Shown: positions 1 through 8,140 of the stretch, piece after piece
Layout of the letters: the number at the start of each line of letters is the position of its first letter
Position numbering within the stretch: the stretch's first letter is position 1
Assembly: GCF_017876535.1 (NCBI RefSeq)
Contig: NZ_JAGIOF010000001.1
Span: forward strand, 1,488,001-1,552,000
DNA: 64,000 nt
Direction: 5' to 3'
From: Paeniglutamicibacter kerguelensis
GTDB lineage: Bacteria; Actinomycetota; Actinomycetes; Actinomycetales; Micrococcaceae
The notes under the pieces: model-generated
What the model was told of the DNA's origin: nothing
What the model saw: the letters and a program-made list of their open reading frames with translations, nothing else
Database searches by the model: none
Translations under genes and position numbers: made by a program

Positions 1-358
1 TGATGGCGTAGGCAGCGGCACCAAGGTCGTGCTCAGGAACATGAGCAACGCAGGCAGCTTGCCCGGCCGCGTATGCCGCAAAGCGCGCGGCGCCCCGCAG
101 AGGGCGAGCGGCACCCATTGCGTGCCCGCCGATCGCACGGGTGTCCATCATCTTCGCTTGGCCGCGAGCCCAAGTCCGTGCCGCTTCAATTGCGTCACGA
201 GGTCGGGTGTCCCGGCCATTCGCTTCCTCAAACAAGGGCAGCACATGTTCGGCGCAGGTGGCGGCCCACACGGCCAGAAGCCTGTGGTCGGTTTCGGTGA
301 GCGTCCCACCACGGCGGATGCTCACGAGCCGAGGGTCATGAACAGCGGGAAGGATCAT
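1..358 (-). CDS. Putative immunity protein, Imm-5-like (3' end outside window)
   Basis: Reading in from the window edge on the minus strand, an open frame starts at ATG 358 and runs off position 1 without a stop, giving about 119 residues. It reads as an alanine-rich helical protein with a CAEHVLPLFE motif near residue 34, then DTRPRDAIEAAR near residue 48, then repeated Ala-rich helices with small-His patterns. This matches the layout I know for Imm-5-like putative immunity proteins, a family assigned to toxin immunity by genome context. No toxin gene is visible next to it here, and the C-terminus is not in the window. Family call is by pattern recall, not by search. Confidence 0.6.
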   Translation of the reverse strand, partial: MILPAVHDPRLVSIRRGGTLTETDHRLLAVWAATCAEHVLPLFEEANGRDTRPRDAIEAARTWARGQAKMMDTRAIGGHAMGAARPLRGAARFAAYAAGQAACVAHVPEHDLGAAAYAI

Positions 359-504
359 GCGGCTACCTTACGCCGACAGCACGTTGCGACGGCAACTTCG
401 TGGGGGTGTCTGGGGCTGCGTCCGTAAGCCGAACCTCATCCGGGCGATGTCTCGATCGGCCAGTAGCCGCATTCATGCCTGGCCGCACGTGGAAGACTGA
501 CACG

Positions 505-915
505 GTGACCATCGACATCAATGCCATGCTCCAGCGGGTCGTCGCTGAGGTGTTCGACCAGAACTTCACCGTGGAAGATGTGACTTCCGGAGACGACCCT
601 TTTCGATACTCGGTCCGTGTGATCAGTGAACCCGAGCAAGACCGCACGGCAATCATTCGTGCCTCTTACACGTGGATGGACGGTTTCATCCCGGAACTGA
701 ACGTGCAGACCGGTGTGCTTGACGACGACGATGTGGAGCAGGAGAAGGAAGACGAGCTTCGGCGGCTCTGCCTCGTCATGCGTGCCTACCTCCGGGGCGA
801 AGCACGTATCGATCAACGGAGGCGGTTGTTCCGCCGGGGCACTGTCCCCGTCGTGACTATCGAGGTGGATGGCCACGAGTGGCGTCTTGGCCGGAATGGT
901 TGGACGGTGCGTTAG
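505..915 (+). CDS. Hypothetical acidic protein, about 136 aa
   Basis: The start is placed at GTG 505 because GGAAG lies 9 bases upstream; in-frame ATG codons at 400 and 475 have no Shine-Dalgarno sequence. The product is soluble, with no membrane segment or signal peptide. It has an acidic middle (a run of four Asp followed by EQEKEDE) and a basic patch with RRR and RR before a C-terminus rich in beta-forming residues (TIEVDGHEWRLGRNGW). I do not recognise a family. It is isolated, between a convergent glyoxalase-like gene and the divergent immunity-like gene. Confidence 0.5.
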   Translation: MTIDINAMLQRVVAEVFDQNFTVEDVTSGDDPFRYSVRVISEPEQDRTAIIRASYTWMDGFIPELNVQTGVLDDDDVEQEKEDELRRLCLVMRAYLRGEARIDQRRRLFRRGTVPVVTIEVDGHEWRLGRNGWTVR

Positions 916-1005
916 GGAATGGAGGTTCCCACGTTCCGTAGGACGAACCCCTTACTGCACAGTCTTTCGGCCCCGAGGCCTGGCAATACAGGCATGACTA
1001 TGGAG

Positions 1006-1443
1006 TCAGTCTTTCTTCAGTTCCTCGGCGAGCATCACGAGGATTCCGCTGGGGCCTCGGAGGTACGTGAGTTTGTAGACGTCGGCGTAGGTCGCCACGC
1101 CGCGTAGTGGATAGCATCCGTGCTTCGCAGCTACCTCAAGGGCCTTGTCGATGTCGTCTACCGAAAAGGCTACGCGGTGCATTCCGATGTCGTTGGGACG
1201 AGTTGGGTTCGACTCGATCGCTTTGGGATGGATATATTCGAAGAGCTCAAGACGGCCATGACCGTCTGGGGTCTGGAGCATCGCGATGTTGGCGTGGTTG
1301 CCATCAAGTCCGACGGCGGTGTCGGTCCACTCGCCGCTGACCGTGTCACGGCCGATGACAGCAAGACCGAGATCGGTGAAAAAGGCGATTGTTGCTTCGA
1401 GGTCGCGAACGGCGATACCGACGTTCTCAAGTTTGATGGCCAT
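1006..1443 (-). CDS. VOC (glyoxalase/methylmalonyl-CoA epimerase-like) protein
   Basis: A 145-residue protein with two beta-alpha-beta-beta-beta halves typical of the vicinal oxygen chelate superfamily. The first half opens with ENVGIAVRDLEATIAFF; the second begins at MHRVAFSVDDIDKAL. Likely metal ligands are Glu66 (RLELFEY), His89 (GMHRVAF) and Glu140 (VMLAEEL). The usual first ligand His near residue 7 is replaced (NVGIAV), so the metal site has one change from canonical glyoxalase I. Substrate cannot be told: lactoylglutathione lyase, epimerase and thiol-resistance relatives share this fold. It stands alone, followed downstream by repeat R1. Confidence 0.75.
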   Translation of the reverse strand: MAIKLENVGIAVRDLEATIAFFTDLGLAVIGRDTVSGEWTDTAVGLDGNHANIAMLQTPDGHGRLELFEYIHPKAIESNPTRPNDIGMHRVAFSVDDIDKALEVAAKHGCYPLRGVATYADVYKLTYLRGPSGILVMLAEELKKD

Positions 1444-1554
1444 GCGTTGAAAGCTACCAAGGCGGACAAATTAACTCCAGTAGCGAGGCACCACTACTAT
1501 CCGCAAGACGTTCCCCGGACGGTGCAAACACAACCTAAATTCTGAGGATCAATA

Positions 1555-1640
1555 TGCCATTTCTCGAAGTCGACTGCACTGGTGTCCGAAGTCCTCTGCA
1601 CTGCGATCGTGCGTCCTCAAGCGGAACGCTCTGCGGGACA
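1555..1640 (+). repeat. Dispersed repeat R, copy R1
   Basis: About 85 bp with the plan: a T-rich lead (CCATTTCTCGA), GTCGACTGCACTG, GTCCGAAGTCC, a second CTGCACTG, a GCGTCC core and GGAACGCTCTGCGGGACA at the end. The same order recurs at 12347, 13217, 15893 and 20070, all in the same orientation. It is intergenic, downstream of the VOC gene on the other strand. The rest of the 1444-1967 gap shows nothing else I can support. Confidence 0.7.
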
Positions 1641-1967
1641 CCGAAAGCAGGCGAAGTAGCCGGACAGCCCTCCAAGTTTTTTGGTGCCACGCGCTGCGCC
1701 GAACGCCGATATGGCTTCCGCGGATGTTCGCTCATGCCTTCGGGGCCTCTGGGCGACGGAAACATCAGATCGCCTGGCCCATACATGCCACAATCCCCCC
1801 AGCGATGAGGGGCCTCTCTGCCGACTGCTCCTCGATGAGAAGCGGCGGGCAGACGCGGGGGAGTGGGCCCTGCCGCAAACCTTTTTCGTGGTGGTGGACA
1901 CTACCAGGTATGAACCAGCCACCGGGCAACGACCAGGACCTGTGGGACTGATGCCGAGGAGCTGGTC

Positions 1968-2510
1968 TTGATCGCCTTCATGGAGGCATCGCGCAAGCGC
2001 GGAACCATCAGGCTCGCACATGACTCGCCGCTGCCCGCCGACTCGAATTCGCGCATTCTCCCTCTCGGCGCCGGCGCCGGCGCTGCCCGCACGATCGGCA
2101 TCGTGCTGCTGTTGTTCACCGTCGCCGCGGGGGCGCTGCTTATCGTGAGCATCTCGCGCGACTTCGCCCCCTACGCCAGGCTGACAGCGAGGTGCTTCAG
2201 CCACAACCCCGTCGTCACGCAATGGGTCGACGCATTAGCGCGCACCCACGACCGCGGTCGGATCGTCGCGCTGCAGATCGCGGTATCGCTCTGGAATCTT
2301 TCCCCCGCGCCGCTGATCCTGATGGCGGCCCTCACGCAGCACTCGCCCGACCGGGCTCTCTGGATCGCCGTCGGCATCGCCATAATCCTGCTCGTCGTCG
2401 CGGCAAGCCTGCTCGTCCTTCTGCCCACCACCTGGGCGCACACCGTCGCCGAGACACTGAACCGGGCCGGCAAGCGTTCCGCCGCTAAGGACGACGTCAA
2501 CGATTCCTGA
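1968..2510 (+). CDS. Predicted integral membrane protein, 180 aa
   Basis: TTG 1968 is chosen as start because GAGGAG lies 6 bases upstream; ATG 1980 is the alternative. Two or three hydrophobic segments are visible: about residues 40-62 (IGIVLLLFTVAAGALLIVSI), 99-118 (IVALQIAVSLWNLSPAPLIL, weaker) and 129-152 (AVGIAIILLVVAASLLVLLP). The N-terminus is basic, and a hydrophilic stretch with HNPVVTQWVDALARTHDRG separates the first two. I do not recognise the family. No operon partner is present on the plus strand. Confidence 0.5.
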   Translation: MIAFMEASRKRGTIRLAHDSPLPADSNSRILPLGAGAGAARTIGIVLLLFTVAAGALLIVSISRDFAPYARLTARCFSHNPVVTQWVDALARTHDRGRIVALQIAVSLWNLSPAPLILMAALTQHSPDRALWIAVGIAIILLVVAASLLVLLPTTWAHTVAETLNRAGKRSAAKDDVNDS

Positions 2511-2838
2511 CCGATCGCGGTCTGTCGGTACACGACGACGTGACCTGTGGTTTTCAATGCGAAATATCGCAGCTTCAAGTCTCAGGACTCCCGCTAGATT
2601 GTAAGCGCGGAACCCTGGCGACAATGGGGCCCCTGCCCCAGATAAGGAACGGCCTGCGGGACGGTTGGTAGTAGTAATCGGGTATCCAGAGAGAAGCTGG
2701 GATTGCTTTATAGCAGGTAGTGACCTATCCGTTGACGTTGCGCTAGGTTCTCATGGAACCTAGGACGCCAGTCGGTCGGTCTGTTGGTCCGTAGATGAAG
2801 AATGCCACCCCATTGCTGAGGCGACTCACTATCGGACT
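2511..2838. other. Gene-free gap with a weak R-type 3' end
   Basis: No credible reading frame. It holds GGAACGGCCTGCGGGACGG at about 2645-2664, which resembles the 3' end of repeat R, and the inverted repeat listed at 2743-2763. A stretch near 2552-2590 weakly resembles the IS21-like repeat found at 3128. Confidence 0.4.
2743..2763. promoter_or_regulatory. Orphan operator-like inverted repeat
   Basis: CTAGGTTC-TCATG-GAACCTAG is a perfect 8 bp inverted repeat, with TTGACG about 11 bp upstream (2732). It looks like a regulator site in a promoter, but no gene starts sensibly downstream on the plus strand; the next plus-strand gene is the MFS pseudogene about 470 bp away. Confidence 0.35.
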
Positions 2839-3111
2839 CTAATTGAATTTCCCAAAGTGCCCGGCAGCGTCGGACGGAATCCGCTCATGCCTCATTGACC
2901 TGACCAGAAGCACTATCCCAACGAGCAGAACAAAAAGGGCAAGGCCAAGTAGGGCTTGATCACTTGATGTAGCGGGGCAGCCCGCAGAACTGTCATCAAT
3001 CTCGGGACAGCTCCTCCATGGCTGTAAAAACACCACGAAACTCCCTACCGCTCCTGTGAGAGTCAGCAAGAGTCCCACCGTCGCGTACGCGGCCTTCCTG
3101 GAAGTCTTCAT
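2839..3111 (-). CDS. Small two-pass membrane protein, 90 aa
   Basis: Starts at ATG 3111. Two hydrophobic helices are plain: residues 8-30 (AYATVGLLLTLTGAVGSFVV) and about 54-73 (LLGLALFVLLVGIVLLVRSM). The loop between them carries two Cys (RSCPEID and GCPAT), which could form an extracellular disulfide. The family is not recognised. It has no operon partner, and its promoter region overlaps the IS21-like repeat at 3128. Confidence 0.5.
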   Translation of the reverse strand: MKTSRKAAYATVGLLLTLTGAVGSFVVFLQPWRSCPEIDDSSAGCPATSSDQALLGLALFVLLVGIVLLVRSMRHERIPSDAAGHFGKFN

Positions 3112-3127
3112 GCTTCATTCAAGCACT

Positions 3128-3180
3128 GCTGTGGGCTTCAACGCTGAATGCCGCATTATTTGCAGGGCTCGATGTCGCAA
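3128..3180 (+). repeat. IS21-like terminal repeat, copy 1
   Basis: GGGCTTCAACGCTGAATG is followed by CCGCATTATTTGCAGGGCTC and GATGTCGCAAAC. The two TGTCGCA-like words 22 bp apart, separated by TTTGCA, resemble the multiple internal repeats of IS21-family ends. Related copies lie at 30331 (same strand) and 36150 (opposite strand). No transposase is adjacent. Confidence 0.5.
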
Positions 3181-3236
3181 ACCCAATCTCCAGGACTCGC
3201 GGTGCCCACCGTCCCACAAGGTAAAGGGCAAAGCGA

Positions 3237-4560
3237 TGAGCGACGCCGGGCGGGCTAAAATTCGATCGGACGGAATGCTCGCTGCCACCTGCAACTCAAC
3301 ACTGGTGGTGAACGCGAACACCTCGGCGTTCAGCATCCCGCTCCCGGCGATCTCTGCGGACACCGGAATCTCGGTGGCGACCCTGCAGTGGGCAGTGACC
3401 GGCTACGCTCTAGTCGGTGCGGCGGTGATCGTCACCTTCGGCTCGCTGGGAGATGTATTCGGTCGCAGGTGCGTCTTCCAGCTAGGGCTGCTGTTGTTCG
3501 TCGTGTCCTGCGTGATGATCGCCCTCGCCGGCTCAGGAGGAATGGTCATTGCCGGTCATGTCATCCAGGAGCAGCCGGATCGATTATCCTGGCCTGCGGG
3601 CTCAGCCTCCTGTCAGTCGCGAACTCGGGTGACGCCAAGCTTCGGGCCGTAACCTTGTGGGGCGCTGCCGCAGGTCCGTTGGCAGGGGCTTTTCTAGATC
3701 GACGCCGGCTTCGCGGTGCCGTGCATGGCAGCGTCGGCGATGACCGTTCGTGAGTCAAGAGACCCCGACCGGCTAAAGACGATCTAGTACGTGGGCACCG
3801 TGTTGATCGCCTTGACGCTGACACCCCTCATCCACGCGGTGACCCGGAGCAGCGACTGGGGGCTCTCAGCCGCTACTCCGGGCTGCTTCGCGATCTCGTT
3901 CGGAGCCGGATTCGCCTTCATCCGCGTCGAGGGGAGGGTAGCTGTCCCTCTCATGTACCTCGCCCTGCTGCGGAACCGCGTCCTGGCCGGTTCAACCATC
4001 GCCATCCTCATCGGTGCGGGAACGATTAACGCTCTCATGTACCTCTTGAGCCTGTATTTTCAGGACCCAACCACCTTGGGCCTGAGCCCGCTCGAGGCGG
4101 GACGGGCGACTCTTCCCGCGACCGTCGGGCTCGTGCTGGTGGCCCCGCTGGTCCCTCGATTAGCGGCGAAGTTCGGCGGCCGGCAGACGAACGCTCTCGG
4201 GTTTACCTTGACCACCGCAGGTTTTGTCATCGTGGGCTTCGTCGAAGCGTCGTGGGCCTATTCCGCGTTCCTGGTGTCGTTGGTCGCCAGCGCGGTCGGT
4301 ATGGGCTTGTTCGCCGGCCCCGCCTCGGCCGCGGCAACCGCGGCGGTGCCGGAAAACCAAGTCGGGGGTGCCTCGGGTGCCTCCATCATTGCGCGGTGCG
4401 CCGGCGCCGCGGCGGCACCGCGCTGGCCGCCACCATCTACGGCAATGGGATCGGCACCCGGTCTGCTACCGCGGCCGCCGCCGCAGCCACTTCCTACACG
4501 CTGCCGACCTCAGCAACAGCGTGCCGAACCGGTCCGGGACAGGGTTGAGAGCGGGCGATC
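3237..4560 (+). pseudogene. MFS drug exporter (DHA2, 14-TM type), broken
   Basis: The frame from ATG 3237 encodes the N-terminal part of an MFS exporter (ISADTGISVATLQWAVTGYA, then GSLGDVFGRRCVFQLG, the MFS loop 2-3 signature). Near 3560 the frame changes; the continuation AAGSIILACGLSLLSVANS lies in another frame. Between 3655 and 3790 the expected helices are scrambled and stops occur. The reading then resumes from about 3791 (GTVLIALTLTPLIHAVTRSS through VPENQVGGASG), with a last shift near 4380. At least three lesions make function very unlikely. Such exporters pump drugs or dyes out through the inner membrane. Confidence 0.8.
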
Positions 4561-4758
4561 GACCCTGGAACCAATACACACCACTTATCCGGCGTCCGCC
4601 CCGGCTATGAACGATCCGCCCGGCTGCTGCAGGATTTCGGGCAGGACTTCACCGGAACGGTTCGTCAGCGGGTCCCGGGTCGAGGACATCGCCGCGATCA
4701 TCCGGACGGCTGCTTCAGTGTTCTCCCACATCGACCGAGACTAGCTCATCGATCTGTA

Positions 4759-4795
4759 GCTGCCGCAATCACCCCGTCCGGGTGATTGCGGCAGC
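4759..4795. terminator. Stem-loop, probable terminator
   Basis: A perfect 16 bp stem (GCTGCCGCAATCACCC and its complement) closes a 5-base loop. There is no T-run. It separates the MFS pseudogene from the permease operon. Confidence 0.7.
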
Positions 4796-4855
4796 GCACC
4801 CCGGCTTCATATTTAGATCCATGACCCAACCGGCGAACGTTGAATGGAGACACTC

Positions 4856-4891
4856 ATGACCTCGCAAACGCTAGATCGGGAAACGCCATGA
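4856..4891 (+). CDS. 11-residue leader peptide coupled to the permease
   Basis: ATG 4856 is preceded by GGAGA at 4847-4851 and encodes MTSQTLDRETP before a TGA at 4889-4891. That TGA overlaps the ATG of the permease (ATGA). The permease ATG has only a weak GGGAAA of its own, so ribosomes may reach it by translating the leader and restarting. The composition is not attenuator-like, with no run of one amino acid. It could also be a chance upstream frame. Confidence 0.4.
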   Translation: MTSQTLDRETP

Positions 4892-6348
4892 GCACCGCAG
4901 ACATCCCGGCTGACGGGACCTCTTCCATCCCCGCCGGACGAACACGAGTTACCGGCACCCAATGGATCTCCTGGATAGCACTGGCGATGATGACCACCAG
5001 TTCGGTCGCCAGTCTCCGCGCCGCACCGACGATGGCCGTTTACGGCTTGGCCTGCGTCTTCCTCTACCTGCTGCCGGCCGTCGTCTTCCTGCTGCCCACG
5101 TCGCTGGTCTCGGCGGAGCTCGCCTCAGGCTGGACCGGCGGCATCTACAAATGGGTCTCCGAGGGCATCTCCAAGCCGATGGGCTTCCTGGCGGTGTGGT
5201 GCCAGTTCGCTATGACGATCTTCTATTACCCGAGTCTGCTGGGGTTCGTAGCGAGCACGCTCGCCTATGTCATCAACCCCCAGCTCGCCAGCAGCGGAGT
5301 TTGGACGGCGGCAGTGATCATCGTCGTCTACTGGTCCGGTGTATGGGTCTCCTCGCGCGGCACCAAAGGGGTGGCCGGTCTCGCCAGCGGCGGGTTGATC
5401 ATCGGGACTCTGATCCCGGGTATCGTCCTCGTAACACTCGGCGTCGTCTTCCTCGGCCAGGGCAACGAGTCCGCGGCACCCATGACCGCCGAAAACCTGT
5501 TGCCCGCTTGGGCGGGGCTCTCCAGCCTTGTGCTCATCGTCAACAACTTCCTTTCCTACTCCGGGATGGAGATGAATGCCGTCCATGTCTCGTCGCTGAA
5601 GAATCCGGGCAAGGAATTCCCGAAGTCGATGTTCCTGGCCATGGGCCTGGTCCTCGCGATCTTCATCTTTCCCGCGCTGGCCATCAGCTGGATCGTTCCC
5701 GCTGAGGAACTTTCCCTGACTGCCGGAGTCATGCAGGCCTTCGATGCCGTCTTTGCCAACTTCGGGTGGCAATGGCTGACTCCGATCGTCGGGATCATGC
5801 TGGTCGCCGCATCGCTCGGCGGCATGCTCACCTGGCTCGCCGGCCCCTCAAAGGGGCTCCTGCTGATATCACGACAGGAGGGCTACCTCCCGCCGTTCCT
5901 GCAGCGGCTCAACAAGAACGGTGTCCAGCAGAACATCCTGGTGGTTCAGGGGATCGTCACCACGGTGATCGGTCTGGCCTACGCGCTGATACCAGACGTC
6001 TCGAGTGCTTACTGGGTCTTCTCGGTCATCACGACACAGGTCTACCTGATCATGTACCTTTTGATGTTCGTGGCCGCGGTCAATCTGCGCCGCAAACATC
6101 CAGACCATCCGCGCGGCTTCCGGGCCCCGATGCTCGTCGGCATGTGCGGAGTCGGTTTCGCGGCGTCATTGGCCGCGCTGCTGGTCGGCTTTGTCCCGCC
6201 CTCCCAGTTCGCCTCCGGCAACCCAACGCTCTACTTCCTCATCGTCGGCGGAGGCGCTTTAGGCCTGGGCCTGCTTGTACCGTTCCTCTTCTACCGACTC
6301 CGCAAGCCCTCCTGGAAGCAGGACGAAGCACCGGAGGTGACCTCGTGA
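4888..6348 (+). CDS. APC-superfamily amino acid/peptide permease
   Basis: A 486-residue protein with about 12 membrane helices, starting near residue 22 (QWISWIALAMMTTSSVASLR) and ending with a short basic tail. The TM1-TM2 region, GGIYKWVSEGISKPMGFLAVWCQF, and the loop before the C-terminal helices (RRKHPDHPRGFRAP) are typical of the glutamate/GABA antiporter branch of APC transporters. It is the first gene of a three-gene operon; its TGA overlaps the GTG of the next gene. With a dipeptidase two genes downstream, a role in importing peptides or amino acids for hydrolysis is likely; the exact substrate is inference. An upstream TTG at 4840 is in frame but lacks a fitting ribosome site. Confidence 0.85.
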   Translation: MSTADIPADGTSSIPAGRTRVTGTQWISWIALAMMTTSSVASLRAAPTMAVYGLACVFLYLLPAVVFLLPTSLVSAELASGWTGGIYKWVSEGISKPMGFLAVWCQFAMTIFYYPSLLGFVASTLAYVINPQLASSGVWTAAVIIVVYWSGVWVSSRGTKGVAGLASGGLIIGTLIPGIVLVTLGVVFLGQGNESAAPMTAENLLPAWAGLSSLVLIVNNFLSYSGMEMNAVHVSSLKNPGKEFPKSMFLAMGLVLAIFIFPALAISWIVPAEELSLTAGVMQAFDAVFANFGWQWLTPIVGIMLVAASLGGMLTWLAGPSKGLLLISRQEGYLPPFLQRLNKNGVQQNILVVQGIVTTVIGLAYALIPDVSSAYWVFSVITTQVYLIMYLLMFVAAVNLRRKHPDHPRGFRAPMLVGMCGVGFAASLAALLVGFVPPSQFASGNPTLYFLIVGGGALGLGLLVPFLFYRLRKPSWKQDEAPEVTS

Positions 6349-6791
6349 CTACGCCTACGGAAAACCAATCCCCACGTGAACGCACATGGATCTACGTCAG
6401 TGCCTGCGTGATCCTCGCTGCCATGGTGTTGTGGGCAATTCTCGCGTTTAGCGCCGCCAGGGAGACAAATCGTGCCGAAGAAAAGGCCGACGAACTAATC
6501 GTGGCGCTTCATAAGGCCGGAGCTCACACCCCCGACAAGGATCAGATCGTTCGTGTCCTCGGCGATGACGGGGGCGCGACGTGCGCCAACCCGAACGAGG
6601 CGCTCAGCCGGGCGACCCTGCTGTCTCTTCTATCGAACGGGGCCACCGGGCCCGGCGCCCGGCCGGGGATCGCCGACAACCGCGCGGTTAAGGGGCAGCT
6701 GCTCATTATCGAGGTCTATTGCCCCGAGGAACTGGCCGAATTCAAGGTGTTCGTCGACAATCTCAAGACCGAGAACTTGACGGGGTCCTGA
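6345..6791 (+). CDS. Small single-pass membrane protein of the permease-dipeptidase operon
   Basis: A 148-residue protein starting at GTG 6345, overlapping the permease stop by GTGA, so the two are translationally coupled. One helix spans residues 16-36 (IYVSACVILAAMVLWAILAF); the remainder is a soluble, probably extracytoplasmic domain with an acidic C-terminal region and two Cys (GATCANP, EVYCPEE) that could be bonded. It ends three bases before the dipeptidase start. I do not recognise a family. The position suggests an accessory subunit of the transporter or an anchor for the peptidase; this is inference from order alone. Confidence 0.6.
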   Translation: MTTPTENQSPRERTWIYVSACVILAAMVLWAILAFSAARETNRAEEKADELIVALHKAGAHTPDKDQIVRVLGDDGGATCANPNEALSRATLLSLLSNGATGPGARPGIADNRAVKGQLLIIEVYCPEELAEFKVFVDNLKTENLTGS

Positions 6792-6793
6792 GC

Positions 6794-8140
6794 ATGGATC
6801 CCCGAGAGCGTATAGCGCAGCTGATGCCCCAGGCACGCGAGGAGCTCGCCGACCTCGTCGCCCTGAAATCCGTGGCGGATCCTCGCCAGTTCCCCGCTGA
6901 AGAGTGTGAGCGCGCGGCGCAGTGGGTTCAGGAGAAGTTCGCGGAGATCGGATTCGCCGACGCCCGCCTTGAGAAGACCACGGACGGCAGCATGGCTGTC
7001 GTCGGCTCCCGGTCCTGCGGCGATCCGCAGGCACCCACCGTCCTCCTCTACGCCCACTACGACGTCCAGCCGCCGCTCGACGACGATGCCTGGCGGACGC
7101 CGCCGTTCGAGCTGACCGAGGTGAATGGCCGCTGGTACGGCCGCGGGGCCGCCGATTGCAAGGGCAACATCATCATGCACCTTGCGGCGCTGCGTGCCCT
7201 CGACGAGGACGTTCAAGTCAATCTCAAGCTGGTCGTCGAAGGCTCGGAGGAGCAGGGCACCGGCGGACTCGAGGCCTTCGTCGTCGACCATCCCGATCTG
7301 CTGCGTGCCGACGCGATCCTGGTTTGCGACACGGGCAACGCCTCAGTGGGCCACCCTGCGGCAACCGTCAGCCTGCGCGGCATGGTCAACGTCGTCGTCA
7401 CCGTGGAGGCCCTCGTGTCGGAGGTCCACTCCGGAATGTTCGGCGGACCCGCCCCCGATGCCCTTGCCGCCCTGGTGGCTATCCTGTCCACCCTCCGTGA
7501 CGAGCAGGGAAACACCACGATCACCGGCCTGGACGGCGGCCGCCGCTGGACGGGGGCGCCATATCCGCCCGAGCAGTTCCGGACGGACGCCGGCGTGCTC
7601 GACGGCGTCTCGCTCCTCGGCAACGGCAGCGTTTCGGACATGCTGTGGGCGCGGCCGGCGGTGACAATCCTCGGCATCGACTGCCCTCCCGTCGTCGGCT
7701 CAGCTGCCGCCGTCGTCCCGCGCGCGGCCGCCCGGCTGAACCTCCGCATTCCGCCCGGCATCTCACCCGAAATCGCTGAGCCGGCCCTGATCGCGCACCT
7801 GCGCGACGCCGCTCCGTGGGGGGTGCACGTCGCGGTGGAGGTCGAGGCGACCGGTTCCCCATTCGAGGCCGCCACTGAGGGTCCGGCATACCAGGCCATG
7901 GCGGCCGCCGCGCTGGAGGCCTACGGCAGGCCGATGGCAAGCCTCGGACAGGGCGGGTCCATCCCGCTATGCAACGTGTTTGAGAAAATCTACCCCGATG
8001 CCGAGATCATCCTGATCGGGGTCGAGGAGCCGCTCGCCCTCATCCACGCACCCAACGAAAGCGTAGCTCCGAGCGAGATCGAAGGGATGGCCTTGACCGA
8101 GGCCTTGTTCCTCGGGCGTTTCGCCACCTCGCGTCATTGA
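6794..8140 (+). CDS. M20-family dipeptidase
   Basis: A 448-residue zinc metallopeptidase. Visible M20 motifs in order: YAHYDVQ (metal His and nearby Asp), GRGAADCKGN (bridging Asp), EGSEEQGTGG (catalytic Glu and metal Glu), DTGNAS, then the lid/dimer domain after a VTVEALVSEVHSGMFGG segment, and LIHAPNESV near the C-terminus (last metal His). Length and motifs fit the Dug1/CNDP dipeptidase branch. It hydrolyses short peptides in the cytoplasm. It is the third gene of the operon, two bases after the small membrane protein, and completes an uptake-plus-hydrolysis module. All catalytic residues that I can check are present. Confidence 0.9.
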   Translation: MDPRERIAQLMPQAREELADLVALKSVADPRQFPAEECERAAQWVQEKFAEIGFADARLEKTTDGSMAVVGSRSCGDPQAPTVLLYAHYDVQPPLDDDAWRTPPFELTEVNGRWYGRGAADCKGNIIMHLAALRALDEDVQVNLKLVVEGSEEQGTGGLEAFVVDHPDLLRADAILVCDTGNASVGHPAATVSLRGMVNVVVTVEALVSEVHSGMFGGPAPDALAALVAILSTLRDEQGNTTITGLDGGRRWTGAPYPPEQFRTDAGVLDGVSLLGNGSVSDMLWARPAVTILGIDCPPVVGSAAAVVPRAAARLNLRIPPGISPEIAEPALIAHLRDAAPWGVHVAVEVEATGSPFEAATEGPAYQAMAAAALEAYGRPMASLGQGGSIPLCNVFEKIYPDAEIILIGVEEPLALIHAPNESVAPSEIEGMALTEALFLGRFATSRH

